NCBI RefSeq assembly: GCF_036030735.1
Contig: NZ_CP107928.1
Location: 3,286,001 to 3,350,000, forward strand
Direction: 5' to 3'
Length of the DNA: 64,000 nt
From: Streptomyces sp. NBC_00425
GTDB taxonomy: Bacteria; Actinomycetota; Actinomycetes; Streptomycetales; Streptomycetaceae
Shown: in pieces, positions 1-9,691 of the stretch
Layout: each line of letters begins with the position of its first letter
Numbering within the stretch: position 1 is the stretch's first letter
The notes under the pieces: generated by a model
The model's database searches: none
What the model was told of the DNA's origin: nothing
Seen by the model: only the letters and a program-made list of their open reading frames with translations
Made by a program: the position numbers and the translations under genes

Positions 1-212
1 CCGGTGGTGCCGGCGAAGATGACGTCCTCCATCTTGCCGCCGCGCAGCGACTTCGCGCCCTGCTCGCCCATGACCCAGCTGAGGGCGTCGACGACGTTGG
101 ACTTGCCCGAGCCGTTCGGTCCGACGACGCACGTGATCCCCGGTTCGAACCGGAGCGTGGTCGCGGAAGCGAACGACTTGAACCCCCGGAGGGTCAGGGC
201 CTTGAGGTGCAC
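1..212 (-). CDS. smc: Chromosome segregation ATPase SMC, N-terminal fragment
   Basis: The gene runs off the left edge; only about 70 N-terminal residues are present. The start is GTG at 212 (protein begins [14 protein letters not shown]), preceded by a GGAAGG-type ribosome site about 13 bases upstream. The SMC head signature is visible: the FKSF element, then the Walker A loop GPNGSGKSN near residue 35, followed by [19 protein letters not shown], the usual SMC context. SMC forms the condensin core with ScpA/ScpB, compacting and segregating chromosomes. It lies downstream of the acyP and small coiled-coil genes on the same strand, but a terminator-like hairpin at about 381-408 suggests its own promoter. 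Confidence 0.95.
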   Translation of the reverse strand, partial: MHLKALTLRGFKSFASATTLRFEPGITCVVGPNGSGKSNVVDALSWVMGEQGAKSLRGGKMEDVIFAGTT

Positions 213-380
213 GGCGCTGGACTCTACCTTCCGGCGGTGTCTCACTCCATGAACCCGCGGTTTCACCCATGAACGCGCAGGGCACACCAAACGTTAAGAG
301 ACTGAAAGGGTGCGCGGGGGAACCAATGGCGGGGGCGCGGCCGACGGGGCGGAAGCGGGGGCGCGGAAATGTGCGGAGCA

Positions 381-408
381 AGAAAGAAGGGACGCCGAAG
401 CGTCCCTT
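381..408 (-). terminator. Rho-independent terminator with UUCG tetraloop
   Basis: On the minus strand AAGGGACGC and GCGTCCCTT form a perfect 9-bp stem closed by a TTCG tetraloop and followed by CTTTCTT. It lies about 80 bases past the stop of the small coiled-coil gene and before smc, so it should separate the two transcripts. Confidence 0.75.
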
Positions 409-489
409 GCAAACTCTGACAACCTAGCGGTCCGACGCGGTGAGAATGAGCCGCCCGACCCCTGCGTGCTGTTGTGCAGCATGCAGCGA

Positions 490-693
490 TCAGGTGAGCG
501 CAGGCTCCGCCTGGCGTGCGTCGATGCTCTCCAGAAGCGATTCGTGAGAAGCGGCAGCCGTCAGCGCGTCGTTCTCGGCCTGGATCCGTCCGAGCTCGGA
601 TTCCAGGTCTTGTACACGCTGCTGGAGCCGTCGCATCTCGGCGAGGAGTCGCGGGTCGGAGCCGCCGACGTAACCGAGAAGCGCCTTTGCCAT
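490..693 (-). CDS. Small conserved coiled-coil protein (67 aa)
   Basis: The ATG at 693 is preceded by a good GGAGGAC site 8 bases upstream, which favours it over the upstream in-frame ATG at 804. The product begins MAKALLGYVGG. Its middle (about residues 14-45) has heptad-like leucine spacing (LLAEMRRLQQRVQDLESELG) predicting a parallel coiled coil, followed by a short acidic tail. No catalytic motif is visible. Small proteins of this type occur beside smc/acyP in Streptomyces (recalled, not searched). The function is unknown. A strong terminator follows it, so it ends its transcription unit. Confidence 0.8.
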   Translation of the reverse strand: MAKALLGYVGGSDPRLLAEMRRLQQRVQDLESELGRIQAENDALTAAASHESLLESIDARQAEPALT

Positions 694-1073
694 GATGGAT
701 GGTCCTCCACAATGAGTGACCGACCGAAGCGGTGTGGGTCGTGAGGGATGAGCACCCGCGGTGCTTGGCAGGATCTTGTTCGTGCTGCCGTTCATCCATG
801 CCAAACAGCTGGGGTGCGCGGGGTGCTTTCAGCGTCTCACCAAAAAGTTTGACGGTCAACACGATCACACCCCGTATTGGCGGGCGGCCCGGTGGCGCGC
901 GGCCGGAACGGCGGCGCTGCGACTCCTGCGGGGGCCCTCGGGGCGTGGCGATCATCCTTGAGTGCGGAGCCTCCCACGACAAGCGGTTCTTGGCAATCAC
1001 CTGCCCCTTTCTGCTGGGGGCACGTGCCCGTGGCATTCCCCTCCGCTTTCACGGGGACGCCCACGGGGAGCTC
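694..1073. other. Intergenic region, no supported gene
   Basis: This is 380 bases between acyP and the small coiled-coil gene, both on the minus strand. Open frames exist on both strands, but none has a convincing ribosome site or recognisable protein. A long-loop inverted repeat (CCCGTGG/CCACGGG around 1025-1062) lies just past acyP. The promoter of the small gene presumably lies here, but no consensus box stands out. Confidence 0.5.
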
Positions 1074-1355
1074 TCAACGGATCGCGAAGCCGTCGTAACC
1101 TCCGCGCGGTGTGTCCCATATCTCGGTGACTCCGGCTACGCGTCCGGGCGTGTCGTCACCCAGAAGCCAGCCGAGCAGTTCCTCGCACCCCTCCTTGGCG
1201 CCTTCGGCGACCACCTGGACCCGGCCGTCAGCCAAATTGAGAGCAAAACCACTCAGGCCGCCGATCTCCAGCGCCTTGGCCCGCGTGAACCAGCGGAATC
1301 CCACGCCCTGGACGTGTCCGCGCACCCAGGCGACCAGCCGTACATCCTCGCTCAT
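1074..1355 (-). CDS. acyP: Acylphosphatase
   Basis: This 93-residue protein hydrolyses carboxyl-phosphate bonds of acyl phosphates. The family signature is complete: the phosphate-binding loop [12 protein letters not shown] (residues about 13-24, with the catalytic Arg in GFRWF) and the loop containing the catalytic Asn, [19 protein letters not shown] (residues about 34-52). Length and order match single-domain acylphosphatases. The ATG at 1355 is preceded by divergent intergenic DNA shared with the SCP-domain gene. Confidence 0.95.
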   Translation of the reverse strand: MSEDVRLVAWVRGHVQGVGFRWFTRAKALEIGGLSGFALNLADGRVQVVAEGAKEGCEELLGWLLGDDTPGRVAGVTEIWDTPRGGYDGFAIR

Positions 1356-1553
1356 GGGTGCAACCTAACCGCGCAAAGTCTCTCGGGACACTTCCTCCCC
1401 GAGCGCCATGCGGTACCGTCCCCACCCAATGATTCTCATATGAAACTCACTCGATCGGGTGAGTCAGGTCGACCAGAGGGAGCAGGAGGCGCGCGTCGCC
1501 CCAGAGCTTCGGTCGACCGTTGAGAACACCGCTCGGACGAGGAAGGCAAGGAC

Positions 1554-2705
1554 ATGGGACGCCACCGACGCTCCGCCGCCGGCAGCGCCGCCAAGAGCCG
1601 CGCCACGGGGGTCACACAGACGCACGGCTCGCATGCGGACAGCCACAGGACGCAGGACGCGCACACCGAAACCCTCCCCACGATCGGCATCGCGCCGTAT
1701 CTGAACCCCGAGGCGTACGCGGACTCCGTCGCGAGAAGCCAGGAGTACCTGTACGCGGAGGGCGGCTACGCCCACGGCGACACCGCGGTGTTCGCGGGCG
1801 ACGCGTTCACCCCCGACGGCGGCGCCCGCCGGCCGGGCGCGAATCGGGCGGGTGTGGGCCGCCGCCGTAAGCGCAGGGTCGCCACGCCGGTGAAGTCCGG
1901 TCTGCTCGGCGTCTCCGCGGCGGTGGCGATCGGCACGGTCGCCGTGGCCACAGGTGTGGTGCCCGGTATCGACGGCTACCGTCTCGGGGGCGGCAGCGGC
2001 AGCTCAGGCGACAAGGTCCAGGCCGCTGCCGGCTCGCCGACGAACTCGGCCTCCGAGCAGGGCGGCACGTCCGGCACCGCCGACGACGACCGCGACTCCG
2101 CCCCGACCAACCGCGACGCCGGCCGCCCGGCCTCGCCCTCCACCCCGGCCGCGCCCTCCCCCTCCGTCTCCGCATCCTCGGCCGCTCCGACGAAGACCGC
2201 TCCGACGAAGACCGCTCCGCAGAAGCCCGAGTCCACGCCCTCCAGGACTCCGCAGACCACTCCGTCCAAGTCGAGGGCCGCCACCAAGGCGCCGGCGAAG
2301 TCCGAGGCCCCCGTGACGGTGTCGGCCGAGACGCAGGCCGCGGCCGAGGTGCTGAAGCTGGTCAACGAGGAGCGGGCCAAGGTCGGCTGCAGTCCCGTCT
2401 CCGCGAACAGCTCCCTGTCGGACCTCGCCGAGAAGTTCAGCGACGACATGGCCGCGCGCGGGTTCTTCGACCACACCGACCCCGACGGGGCGACCCCGTG
2501 GGACCGGGCGGCCAAGGCCGGCGTATCGGGGCTCGGCGGCGAGAACATAGCCCGCGGCCAGGCCGACGCGGCTGCCGTCATGGAGGCCTGGATGAACAGC
2601 CCGGGCCACAAGGCGAACATCCTGAACTGCGACTTCAAGACGCTGGGCGTCGGCGTCCACTTCGGCGCCGGCGGCCCCTGGTGGACGCAGGACTTCGGCT
2701 ACTGA
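1554..2705 (+). CDS. SCP/CAP-domain cell-surface protein
   Basis: This 383-residue protein has an unusual N terminus: about 105 polar residues, an RRRKRR cluster, then one hydrophobic segment (about 115-137) suggesting an N-in signal anchor. A long Ser/Thr/Pro/Lys-rich linker (about 145-255) follows, with repeats of the type APTKTAPTKTAP. The C-terminal SCP/CAP domain (about 261-383) shows VNEERAKVGC, GENIARG, WMNSPGHKANIL and a closing WWTQDFGY, all family hallmarks. The domain is expected outside the membrane. Bacterial CAP proteins have poorly known roles, often in envelope biology. It is monocistronic and divergent from acyP. Confidence 0.85.
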   Translation: MGRHRRSAAGSAAKSRATGVTQTHGSHADSHRTQDAHTETLPTIGIAPYLNPEAYADSVARSQEYLYAEGGYAHGDTAVFAGDAFTPDGGARRPGANRAGVGRRRKRRVATPVKSGLLGVSAAVAIGTVAVATGVVPGIDGYRLGGGSGSSGDKVQAAAGSPTNSASEQGGTSGTADDDRDSAPTNRDAGRPASPSTPAAPSPSVSASSAAPTKTAPTKTAPQKPESTPSRTPQTTPSKSRAATKAPAKSEAPVTVSAETQAAAEVLKLVNEERAKVGCSPVSANSSLSDLAEKFSDDMAARGFFDHTDPDGATPWDRAAKAGVSGLGGENIARGQADAAAVMEAWMNSPGHKANILNCDFKTLGVGVHFGAGGPWWTQDFGY

Positions 2706-2781
2706 GAGAGCCGCAGGTCGGAGAGTCGCCGGCGACACCGCTGACGGGGAGCGCCCGCCGCGGGTCGCCGGCCGGCGCCCG

Positions 2782-3315
2782 TCACATGCGGGCGAGGATC
2801 TCCGCCTTCTTGGCCGTGAACTCCTCCTCGGAGAGGATGCCCGCGTCCCTCAGGCCCGCCAGCTGCCGCAACTGCTCGACGGGCGAGTCCGTCTGGGGCG
2901 CGGGGGCCTCGGCACGGGCGGGGGCCGCGACGGCCGGAGCGGCCTGGCCGGGGGCCGGGATCTTCCCGAGCACCAGGTCGGTCAGCAGCGCCTTGATGCC
3001 GGGAGCCGCGTCGTGCGGCACCCGGAACTCGATCGTGTTGCCGGACGCGACCACGACGACCTTGGTGTACATCAGGCCGTCCCGCTTGGTGACCACGCTG
3101 GAGATGTTCCGGACCGGGATCATCTCGGTGCCCGCGTCGGAGCCGCGGACACCCGTGGCCAGGAGAGACGCACCGCCGGTCAGAAGACCCGCCGTGAGCT
3201 TCTTGGCGCTCATGCCTCGCCCCCGGGCCCACTCGACCCGGTCGTGGTGAATGGCCACGTCGGCGTTCTTGCCTTCGATGTGGCTCTTGAAGGTCATCAG
3301 CGCGCTGCTGGACAT
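2782..3315 (-). CDS. SHOCT-domain protein (177 aa)
   Basis: The start is taken at ATG 3315 (MSSSALMTFKSHIEGKNADV) because an AGGAG site lies about 8 bases upstream; a longer in-frame start at 3345 has no such site. Residues about 10-120 form a PH-like or DUF4429-like beta domain: a conserved HHDRVEWARGRG stretch and EMIPVRNISSV. A Pro/Ala-rich linker leads to a C-terminal SHOCT helix pair (about 145-177, LRQLAGLRDAGILSEEEFTAKK), which is often an oligomerisation module. No catalytic residues are visible. It is convergent with the upstream SCP gene. Confidence 0.75.
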   Translation of the reverse strand: MSSSALMTFKSHIEGKNADVAIHHDRVEWARGRGMSAKKLTAGLLTGGASLLATGVRGSDAGTEMIPVRNISSVVTKRDGLMYTKVVVVASGNTIEFRVPHDAAPGIKALLTDLVLGKIPAPGQAAPAVAAPARAEAPAPQTDSPVEQLRQLAGLRDAGILSEEEFTAKKAEILARM

Positions 3316-3467
3316 GAGGTGCTCCTGACTCCGGTGCGGCGGCAAGGTACGTGCCGTCTACATCAGGACACCCGTCGGCAGGCGAAGGTTGTACGGGACA
3401 GACGACCGACGCCGCGCCCCGCGGCGACTGCGTCACAGGTCACGGCGTTGGTCGGGGAGCCCGGGGG

Positions 3468-4055
3468 TCAGGCTGCCCGGGCCCGGCCGGCCAGGAAGAC
3501 CCGTGCGGTCTCGGCCACCCTGCGGCCCAGGTGTTCGGCCGTCGCCACGTCCGCCTTGTGGACGGCGTCCGGCCCCTCGTCGACGTTGGTCTGCGCGGCG
3601 GCGCCCAGGAACACGCCCAGCCGGTTGAGGTCGTGCTCGGAGCCGGCCGAGTTGTTCCAGCCGGGCAGCAGGCCGAGGCTGACCCAGTGCATGCCGAGCT
3701 GCGCGGCCAGGATCTGGAAGAACTGCAGCGTGTGCAGCTTGTCGCCGCTCTTGGAGCCCGAGTTGGTGAACCCGGCGGCCAACTTGTCCTTCCACACCTG
3801 GTCGGGCCAGCGCGCGGAGGTCGCCTCGGCGAACGCGTGGAAGGCGGCCGACGCGGTCCCCATGTAGGTGGGCGATCCGAAGACGACGGCGTCCGAGCGG
3901 TCGAGCAGCGTCCACTGCTCCTCGGTGATCTCGTCGACCTTGATCAGGTGCACCTCGGCGCCGGCGTCGACGGCACCGGCGCGGACGGCCTCGGCAAGGA
4001 CGGCGGTGTGGCCGTAGCCGGAGTGGTAGGCGACAGAGACAACAGGGGTGTACAT
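3468..4055 (-). CDS. Flavodoxin-fold NAD(P)H:quinone oxidoreductase (WrbA-like)
   Basis: This 195-residue protein starts with an FMN phosphate-binding loop (YHSGYGHTAVLAEAV, residues about 10-24). It has the second FMN-contact segment FGSPTYMGTAS near residue 60 and FTNSGSKSGDK near residue 95, all typical of WrbA/NADPH-dependent FMN reductases. It probably performs two-electron reduction of quinones or electrophiles. It is transcribed divergently from an HxlR regulator across 106 bases with a strong palindrome, so HxlR-type repression induced by reactive quinone or electrophile stress is likely (inference). Confidence 0.85.
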   Translation of the reverse strand: MYTPVVSVAYHSGYGHTAVLAEAVRAGAVDAGAEVHLIKVDEITEEQWTLLDRSDAVVFGSPTYMGTASAAFHAFAEATSARWPDQVWKDKLAAGFTNSGSKSGDKLHTLQFFQILAAQLGMHWVSLGLLPGWNNSAGSEHDLNRLGVFLGAAAQTNVDEGPDAVHKADVATAEHLGRRVAETARVFLAGRARAA

Positions 4056-4101
4056 GCGTACTCCTGGAAATGGGCAGCTCGGGAACAGTGACCACAGGAA
4101 A

Positions 4102-4140
4102 GCACTAACTTTTGGTTAGTGCAACCTATCGGTTAGCGCT
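4102..4140. promoter_or_regulatory. Probable HxlR operator
   Basis: A perfect 8-bp inverted repeat, GCACTAAC (4102-4109) and GTTAGTGC (4115-4122) with a 5-base spacer, is followed by a third half-site resemblance (GGTTAGCGCT, 4131-4140). It sits between the divergent oxidoreductase and HxlR genes and is AT-rich for this genome. HxlR-family dimers bind such palindromes in intergenic regions with their targets. Confidence 0.7.
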
Positions 4141-4161
4141 ACCTTCGAGTAGGCTTCCCGT

Positions 4162-4563
4162 ATGGACATCACCCGGGAGAGAGCGGAGGACCAGGACCTT
4201 CCGTTCGACGTGTTCGCCAAGGCCTGTCCCTCGCGCGGCACACTGGAGCACATCACCGGCCGCTGGGGCGGACTGACCCTCGGGGCGCTGCACGAGGGCT
4301 CGTTGCGCTTCAACGAGTTGCGCCGCCGGGTCGACGGCGTGAGCGAGAAGATGCTCTCCCAGACGCTCCACGCGCTGGAGCGCGACGGGCTGGTGCACCG
4401 CGAGGCGCAGCCCACCAACCCGCCCCGCGTGGACTACGAGCTGACCCCGCTCGGGCGGGAGGTGGCCGAGCGCCTGCTGGGCCTCATCCACCTCGTCGAA
4501 GGGCGGATGACCGACGTCCTGGCCGCGCGCGAGCACTACGACGGGACGCGCGGCGCCCTCTGA
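4162..4563 (+). CDS. HxlR-family winged-helix transcriptional regulator
   Basis: This 133-residue protein has the single HxlR domain. The N-terminal Cys in [18 protein letters not shown] is the position used for redox sensing in several HxlR proteins, followed by the recognition helix region [35 protein letters not shown] (written here as family context, residues about 52-86) and the wing. It lies 106 bases from the divergent quinone oxidoreductase and probably represses it and itself. Its last 28 bases overlap the 3' end of convergent mutM. Confidence 0.9.
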   Translation: MDITRERAEDQDLPFDVFAKACPSRGTLEHITGRWGGLTLGALHEGSLRFNELRRRVDGVSEKMLSQTLHALERDGLVHREAQPTNPPRVDYELTPLGREVAERLLGLIHLVEGRMTDVLAAREHYDGTRGAL

Positions 4564-5396
4564 CACTTCGGGCAGAAGTAGCTGGACCGGTTCATCCAGG
4601 GACGCCGGCGCATCGGCGTGGCGCACCGCTTGCACGGCAGACCCTCACGCCCGTAGGCGTCCAGGGCCCGGTCGAAGTAGCCCGACTCCCCGTTGACGTT
4701 GACGTACAGACTGTCGAAGCTGGTGCCGCCGACGGCGAGGGCCGCGTTCATCACGTCCCGGACATGGCCGAGCAGTTCGAACGTGCGGGGCCGGGTGAAG
4801 GCGGCCGTCGGACGTTCGTAGTGCAGTCGGGAGCGCCAGAGCGCCTCGTCCGCGTAGATGTTGCCGACGCCGCTGATCAGCGACTGGTCGAGCAGCGCCC
4901 GCTTGACGGTGGTGCGCCGCCTGCGCAGCGCCTGGTGGAACGCCTCGTCGTCGAACAGCGGGTCGAGGGGGTCACGGGCGATGTGCGCGATGACGTCCGG
5001 GAGCCCGTCCGGGCCGGTCGGATGCAGTGACAGGCCGCCGAAGGTGCGCTGGTCGACGAAGCGGAGCTCGGTGTCCGTGTCGTCCGCGAAGCGCACCCGG
5101 ATGCGCAGATGCTTCTCGTCGGGCGCCCGGAGCGGCTGGACCAGGAGCTGACCGCTCATGCCGAGATGCGCCAGAACCGCCTGGTCGGTGTCCTCCAGCG
5201 GCAGCCAGAGGTACTTGCCGCGTCGGCTCGGGGCGCCGATGCGGTGGCCTTCGAGGCGGTGCGCGAAGTCGTCGGCGCCGGCCAGGTGACGGCGGACGGC
5301 GCGGGGGTGCAGCACCTCGGCGTCGGCGACCGTGCGATGGGCGATCCACCGTTCCAGACCGCGCCGGACGACCTCGACCTCGGGCAACTCGGGCAT
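4536..5396 (-). CDS. mutM: Formamidopyrimidine-DNA glycosylase (Fpg/MutM)
   Basis: This 286-residue bifunctional glycosylase/AP lyase removes 8-oxoguanine and other oxidised purines. The start is ATG 5396, since the mature protein must begin MPELPEVE: Pro2 is the Schiff-base nucleophile and Glu3 the general acid. The conserved [17 protein letters not shown] segment is present. The C-terminal zinc finger has Cys at about 255, 258, 275 and 278. A longer upstream open frame is excluded by the need for Pro2. It lies 80 bases downstream of rnc, an order conserved in actinobacteria. Confidence 0.97.
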   Translation of the reverse strand: MPELPEVEVVRRGLERWIAHRTVADAEVLHPRAVRRHLAGADDFAHRLEGHRIGAPSRRGKYLWLPLEDTDQAVLAHLGMSGQLLVQPLRAPDEKHLRIRVRFADDTDTELRFVDQRTFGGLSLHPTGPDGLPDVIAHIARDPLDPLFDDEAFHQALRRRRTTVKRALLDQSLISGVGNIYADEALWRSRLHYERPTAAFTRPRTFELLGHVRDVMNAALAVGGTSFDSLYVNVNGESGYFDRALDAYGREGLPCKRCATPMRRRPWMNRSSYFCPKCQRAPRVPS

Positions 5397-5476
5397 GTCA
5401 TCCCCCGTGACGTCGGTTCCTGCACGGACAGAGCGCCCGTCCCGGACGGGGGCGGGCGCTCGTCGCGTGGTACTGC

Positions 5477-6286
5477 TCAGGCGGAGGCGGACTCCTGGTC
5501 CACGCTGCCGTCGGCTGCGACGACCGTATCGGCCGCCGCCTCCCTGGCGCGCTCGTCCGCCGCGGCCCGGATGGACCGCCACGCGGACTCGGCGGCCTGC
5601 TGCTCCGCCTCCTTCTTGCTGCGGCCGGTGCCGGTGCCGTACGAGACGCCTCCGACGCGGGCGGCAGCAGTGAAGGTCTTCTCGTGGTCGGGGCCGGTCT
5701 CCGTGACCAGGTACTCGGGGACGCCGAGGCCTTCGGTCGCGGTGAGCTCCTGGAGACTGGTCTTCCAGTCCAGGCCGGCACCGAGGTTCGAGGACTTCTC
5801 GATCAGCGGGTCGAACAGGCGGTGCACCAGTTCGGAGGCCGCGTCGAGGCCCTGATCGAGATAGACCGCGCCGATCACCGCTTCGAGCGTGTCGGCGAGG
5901 ATGGACGCCTTGTCCCGGCCGCCCGTGCCCTCTTCACCCCGGCCGAGCCGGATGAAGGAGCCCAGGTCGAGGCCACGACCGACCTCCGCCAGCGCACGAG
6001 AGTTGACCACCGCGGCCCGCAACTTGGCCAGTTGGCCTTCGGGCAGGTCGGGGTGGGTGCGGTACAGCGTGTCCGTGACGACGAGGCCGAGCACGGAGTC
6101 CCCGAGGAACTCCAGCCGCTCGTTCGTCGGCAGGCCGCCGTTCTCGTACGCGTAGGAACGGTGGGTCAGCGCACGCACCAGAAGGGCGGACTCGAGCCGG
6201 TAGCCGAGCCGCCCTTCCAGAAGCGTGTGGGACGAGGCCGTGTCCGCCTTGTTCTTGGCGGCAGTGTCCGCCTTGGCGTCAGACAT
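5477..6286 (-). CDS. rnc: Ribonuclease III
   Basis: This 269-residue dsRNA endonuclease processes rRNA and mRNA. The start is ATG 6286 with a GAGAGG site. The catalytic signature [14 protein letters not shown] lies near residue 55, the second metal-binding segment [15 protein letters not shown] near residue 130, and a C-terminal dsRNA-binding domain (about 165-240, including [16 protein letters not shown]). A Streptomyces-type acidic C-terminal tail follows. In S. coelicolor this gene is absB, a global regulator of antibiotic production (known). It is downstream of rpmF by 19 bases. Confidence 0.97.
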   Translation of the reverse strand: MSDAKADTAAKNKADTASSHTLLEGRLGYRLESALLVRALTHRSYAYENGGLPTNERLEFLGDSVLGLVVTDTLYRTHPDLPEGQLAKLRAAVVNSRALAEVGRGLDLGSFIRLGRGEEGTGGRDKASILADTLEAVIGAVYLDQGLDAASELVHRLFDPLIEKSSNLGAGLDWKTSLQELTATEGLGVPEYLVTETGPDHEKTFTAAARVGGVSYGTGTGRSKKEAEQQAAESAWRSIRAAADERAREAAADTVVAADGSVDQESASA

Positions 6287-6305
6287 GAAGCCTCTCACCA
6301 GCCGC

Positions 6306-6479
6306 TCAGACCTCGAGGACCTGGCGCTTGTTGTAGGTGCCACAAGACGGGCACGCGATGTGCTGCAGCTTGGGCTCGTGGCAGCGCTCGCACGCAACCA
6401 GGGTGGGGACCGCAGCCTTCCACTGCGACCGGCGGTGGCGCGTGTTGCTGCGCGACATCTTCCGCTTCGGAACAGCCAC
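6306..6479 (-). CDS. rpmF: 50S ribosomal protein L32, zinc-ribbon form
   Basis: This 57-residue protein has start GTG 6479 ([17 protein letters not shown]). The C-terminal half has four cysteines in C-x2-C ... C-x2-C spacing (CERCHEP and [11 protein letters not shown]), i.e. the zinc-binding C+ form, not the zinc-free paralogue that Zur controls in Streptomyces. It lies 2 bases downstream of the DUF177 gene and 19 bases upstream of rnc, the common DUF177-rpmF-rnc arrangement. Confidence 0.97.
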   Translation of the reverse strand: MAVPKRKMSRSNTRHRRSQWKAAVPTLVACERCHEPKLQHIACPSCGTYNKRQVLEV

Positions 6480-6481
6480 GG

Positions 6482-7135
6482 CTACTTCTCCTGCTTCTCG
6501 TCGGCGTGCGCTGATGGAAGCGCGCCGCCGCTCATCTCGTCCTTCTCGCCGTCTTCAGGTGAACCGGCGAGTCCCTGCAGTGCCGCCCAACGGATGTCGA
6601 CGGCGTCGTGGTGGTGGTCCGGGTCGTCCGCCAGCCGGGCTCCGCACTCGGAGCACAGGCCGGGGCAGTCGTCCTGGCACACCGGCTGCATCGGCAGTGC
6701 GAGCACCACCGCATCGCGCAGCACGGGTTCGAGGTCGAACAGTCCGTCCTCGAGGAAGAGCCTGTCCTCGTCTTCCTCGGCGTCGTCGGCCGGATCCGCT
6801 TTCACACGGCCCCGGTCGTCGGCGTCAGGGTACGAGAACATCTCCTGGAAGTCCGCTGCGAGATCGAACTCGAGCGGCTCCAGACACCTTACGCACTCCC
6901 CCTCGGCCCGTGCACGGGCGGTGCCTGTGACGAGCACACCTTCCATGACCGACTCGAGACGGAGTTCGAGCTCCACCGGAGCGCCTTCCGGCACTCCGAC
7001 GACCCCCTGGATCCCGAGATCCTGGGGAGCGTCGATCTCACGGGTCAGGCGCTGTTGCGCACCGGGCCGCCGCCCCAGCTCGTGCGTGTCGAACACGAGA
7101 GGCTTGCGGTGGTCGAGGCGGGCGTTCAGAGCCAT
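6482..7135 (-). CDS. DUF177 (YceD-like) ribosome-associated protein
   Basis: This 217-residue protein is annotated from ATG 7135 ([17 protein letters not shown]). Conserved elements are [14 protein letters not shown] near residue 75 and [12 protein letters not shown] near residue 175, giving the Cys pairs typical of DUF177. The tail is acidic. In bacteria this family is coupled to rpmF and implicated in 23S rRNA accumulation (known for YceD). The 2-base gap to rpmF indicates translational coupling. Confidence 0.9.
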   Translation of the reverse strand: MALNARLDHRKPLVFDTHELGRRPGAQQRLTREIDAPQDLGIQGVVGVPEGAPVELELRLESVMEGVLVTGTARARAEGECVRCLEPLEFDLAADFQEMFSYPDADDRGRVKADPADDAEEDEDRLFLEDGLFDLEPVLRDAVVLALPMQPVCQDDCPGLCSECGARLADDPDHHHDAVDIRWAALQGLAGSPEDGEKDEMSGGALPSAHADEKQEK

Positions 7136-7318
7136 TCCTGCTTTCGATCTTCTGAGCTCGGGGGACGCTGCCCCTCGGTGTCGCGGGCAGCGGTGATCGC
7201 GGGCGCATACGACATCAGCGAAGCGCACACGCGACCGATGAGCCAGGATACTGGAGCATTCGCCCACAGCCCAATCCGGCCCCCGGCCGCCCTGCCGCGC
7301 AGCCCGCGTCCCCGCCGG

Positions 7319-8407
7319 CTACAGCCCGCGTCCCTGCTCGTAGGCGCGCAGCTGCTCGGCGCTGATCATGCCGGTGTCGAAGAGGCTGGTCTCGTCGAGG
7401 GCGTACCCCTGCTGCGCCTGCTGGTGCTGCTGGGCCTGCTGGGCCTGCTGGGACGGGTCCTGCTGCACGGCCTGGTTCGGGTCGTAGGGGGCCTGCTGGG
7501 CGTCGTAGCCCCCCTGATACGCGTAGGGGTCGGCCTGCTGCTGGTAGCCGTACGCGTCCTGCCCGCCGTAGCCCTGCTGCGGTTGCTGCGGATAGCCGCC
7601 GTAGGGGTCCGGCTGCTGCTGGTAGCCGTACGCCGGCTGCGGCTGGTCGTACGCCGGCTGGACGGGCTGCGCGGGCGCCGCGTCCTGCTCCGCGAGGGCG
7701 GCCAGGTCGGCGAGGTAGTCGGCGTCCGAGGAGTGCTGGAACGTGGTGGTGTCGGCGGCGAGGGCGCCGAGGTCGTCCGTGGCGATGCGGCCGTGCAGCT
7801 TCTGGCGGCCCCTGCCGACCGCCTCCAGCGTCTTGGCGAGGACCGCCTCGAAGGCGCCCAGCTTGGTGTCGACGTACGCGTCGGCGTCGCGGCGCAGGGT
7901 CTCGGGGTCGTGGCTGCGCTCGGGGGCGTCCTCGTCCTCGTACCCGTTCTCGTCGGTGCCCGGTCCGGTGCCGAGGAGCTTCTCACGGCCGCGGCCCACG
8001 GAGCCGAGGGTCTTGGTGAGGACGACCTCGAAGTTGGCGAGCTTGGAGTCGACGTAGTCGTCCGCGTCCGCGCGGACCTCCTCGGCCTCCTTGCGGGCCT
8101 CGGCGAGGATGCGGTCGGCCTCGGCCTGGGAGCGGCGGGCGATCTCGGTGCCGGAGACCAGCGAGCCGCGTTCGGCGTGGGCGGTCTCGATGATCCGCTC
8201 GGCCTCCTGGCGGGCCTGCTCGACGACCTGCTCGCGGCCGCCGATGAGTTCCTCGGCCTGGGCCAGGGAGTCGGGCAGGGCCGCTCGTACCTCTTCCAGC
8301 AGGGCGAGCAGATCCGCGCGGTTGACCACGCACGAGGCCGACATCGGCATCGACCTGGCACTGGAGACCGCCGTGACGATCTCGTCGAGCTTCTTCTGCA
8401 CGTCCAC
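7319..8407 (-). CDS. DivIVA-like coiled-coil cell division/polar protein
   Basis: The start is taken as GTG 8407 (MDVQKKLDEIV); the homology-like region begins there, though the ribosome site is weak and an ATG at 8497 is open in frame. Of 362 residues, about 30-145 form a long Ala/Glu/Arg coiled coil. Two tandem repeats follow (residues about 114-146 and 174-206; DDYVDSKLANFEVVLTKTL versus DAYVDTKLGAFEAVLAKTL, each ending VGRGR-KL). The C terminus (about 245-335) is Gln/Tyr/Pro-rich and probably disordered. Family resemblance is to actinobacterial DivIVA-related ATP-synthase-B-like proteins. It lies between coaD and DUF177; the role is unproven. Confidence 0.8.
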   Translation of the reverse strand: MDVQKKLDEIVTAVSSARSMPMSASCVVNRADLLALLEEVRAALPDSLAQAEELIGGREQVVEQARQEAERIIETAHAERGSLVSGTEIARRSQAEADRILAEARKEAEEVRADADDYVDSKLANFEVVLTKTLGSVGRGREKLLGTGPGTDENGYEDEDAPERSHDPETLRRDADAYVDTKLGAFEAVLAKTLEAVGRGRQKLHGRIATDDLGALAADTTTFQHSSDADYLADLAALAEQDAAPAQPVQPAYDQPQPAYGYQQQPDPYGGYPQQPQQGYGGQDAYGYQQQADPYAYQGGYDAQQAPYDPNQAVQQDPSQQAQQAQQHQQAQQGYALDETSLFDTGMISAEQLRAYEQGRGL

Positions 8408-8518
8408 CGGTTGCTCGCCACTCTCTACAGCTGTGTTGGAGACGGACGGGACGACTGTACGGCCATGGGGTGTCCGCCGGACACCGGATGACGGCACGTC
8501 AGGACGGCCGTCGGGCGG

Positions 8519-9612
<1,094 letters not shown>

Positions 9613-9691
9613 CTCTGGTCCTTGGTGGTGGGCGGCTTTGGGTTCAGTGTGGCGGGTCGCGCTCTTCCGCGCGTCCCCGGGTGGGTCCTCC

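Noticed and set aside
310..744. 144-codon plus-strand frame opposite the small coiled-coil gene
   Set aside because: No ribosome site, no motif; it runs antisense through the terminator and the minus-strand gene.
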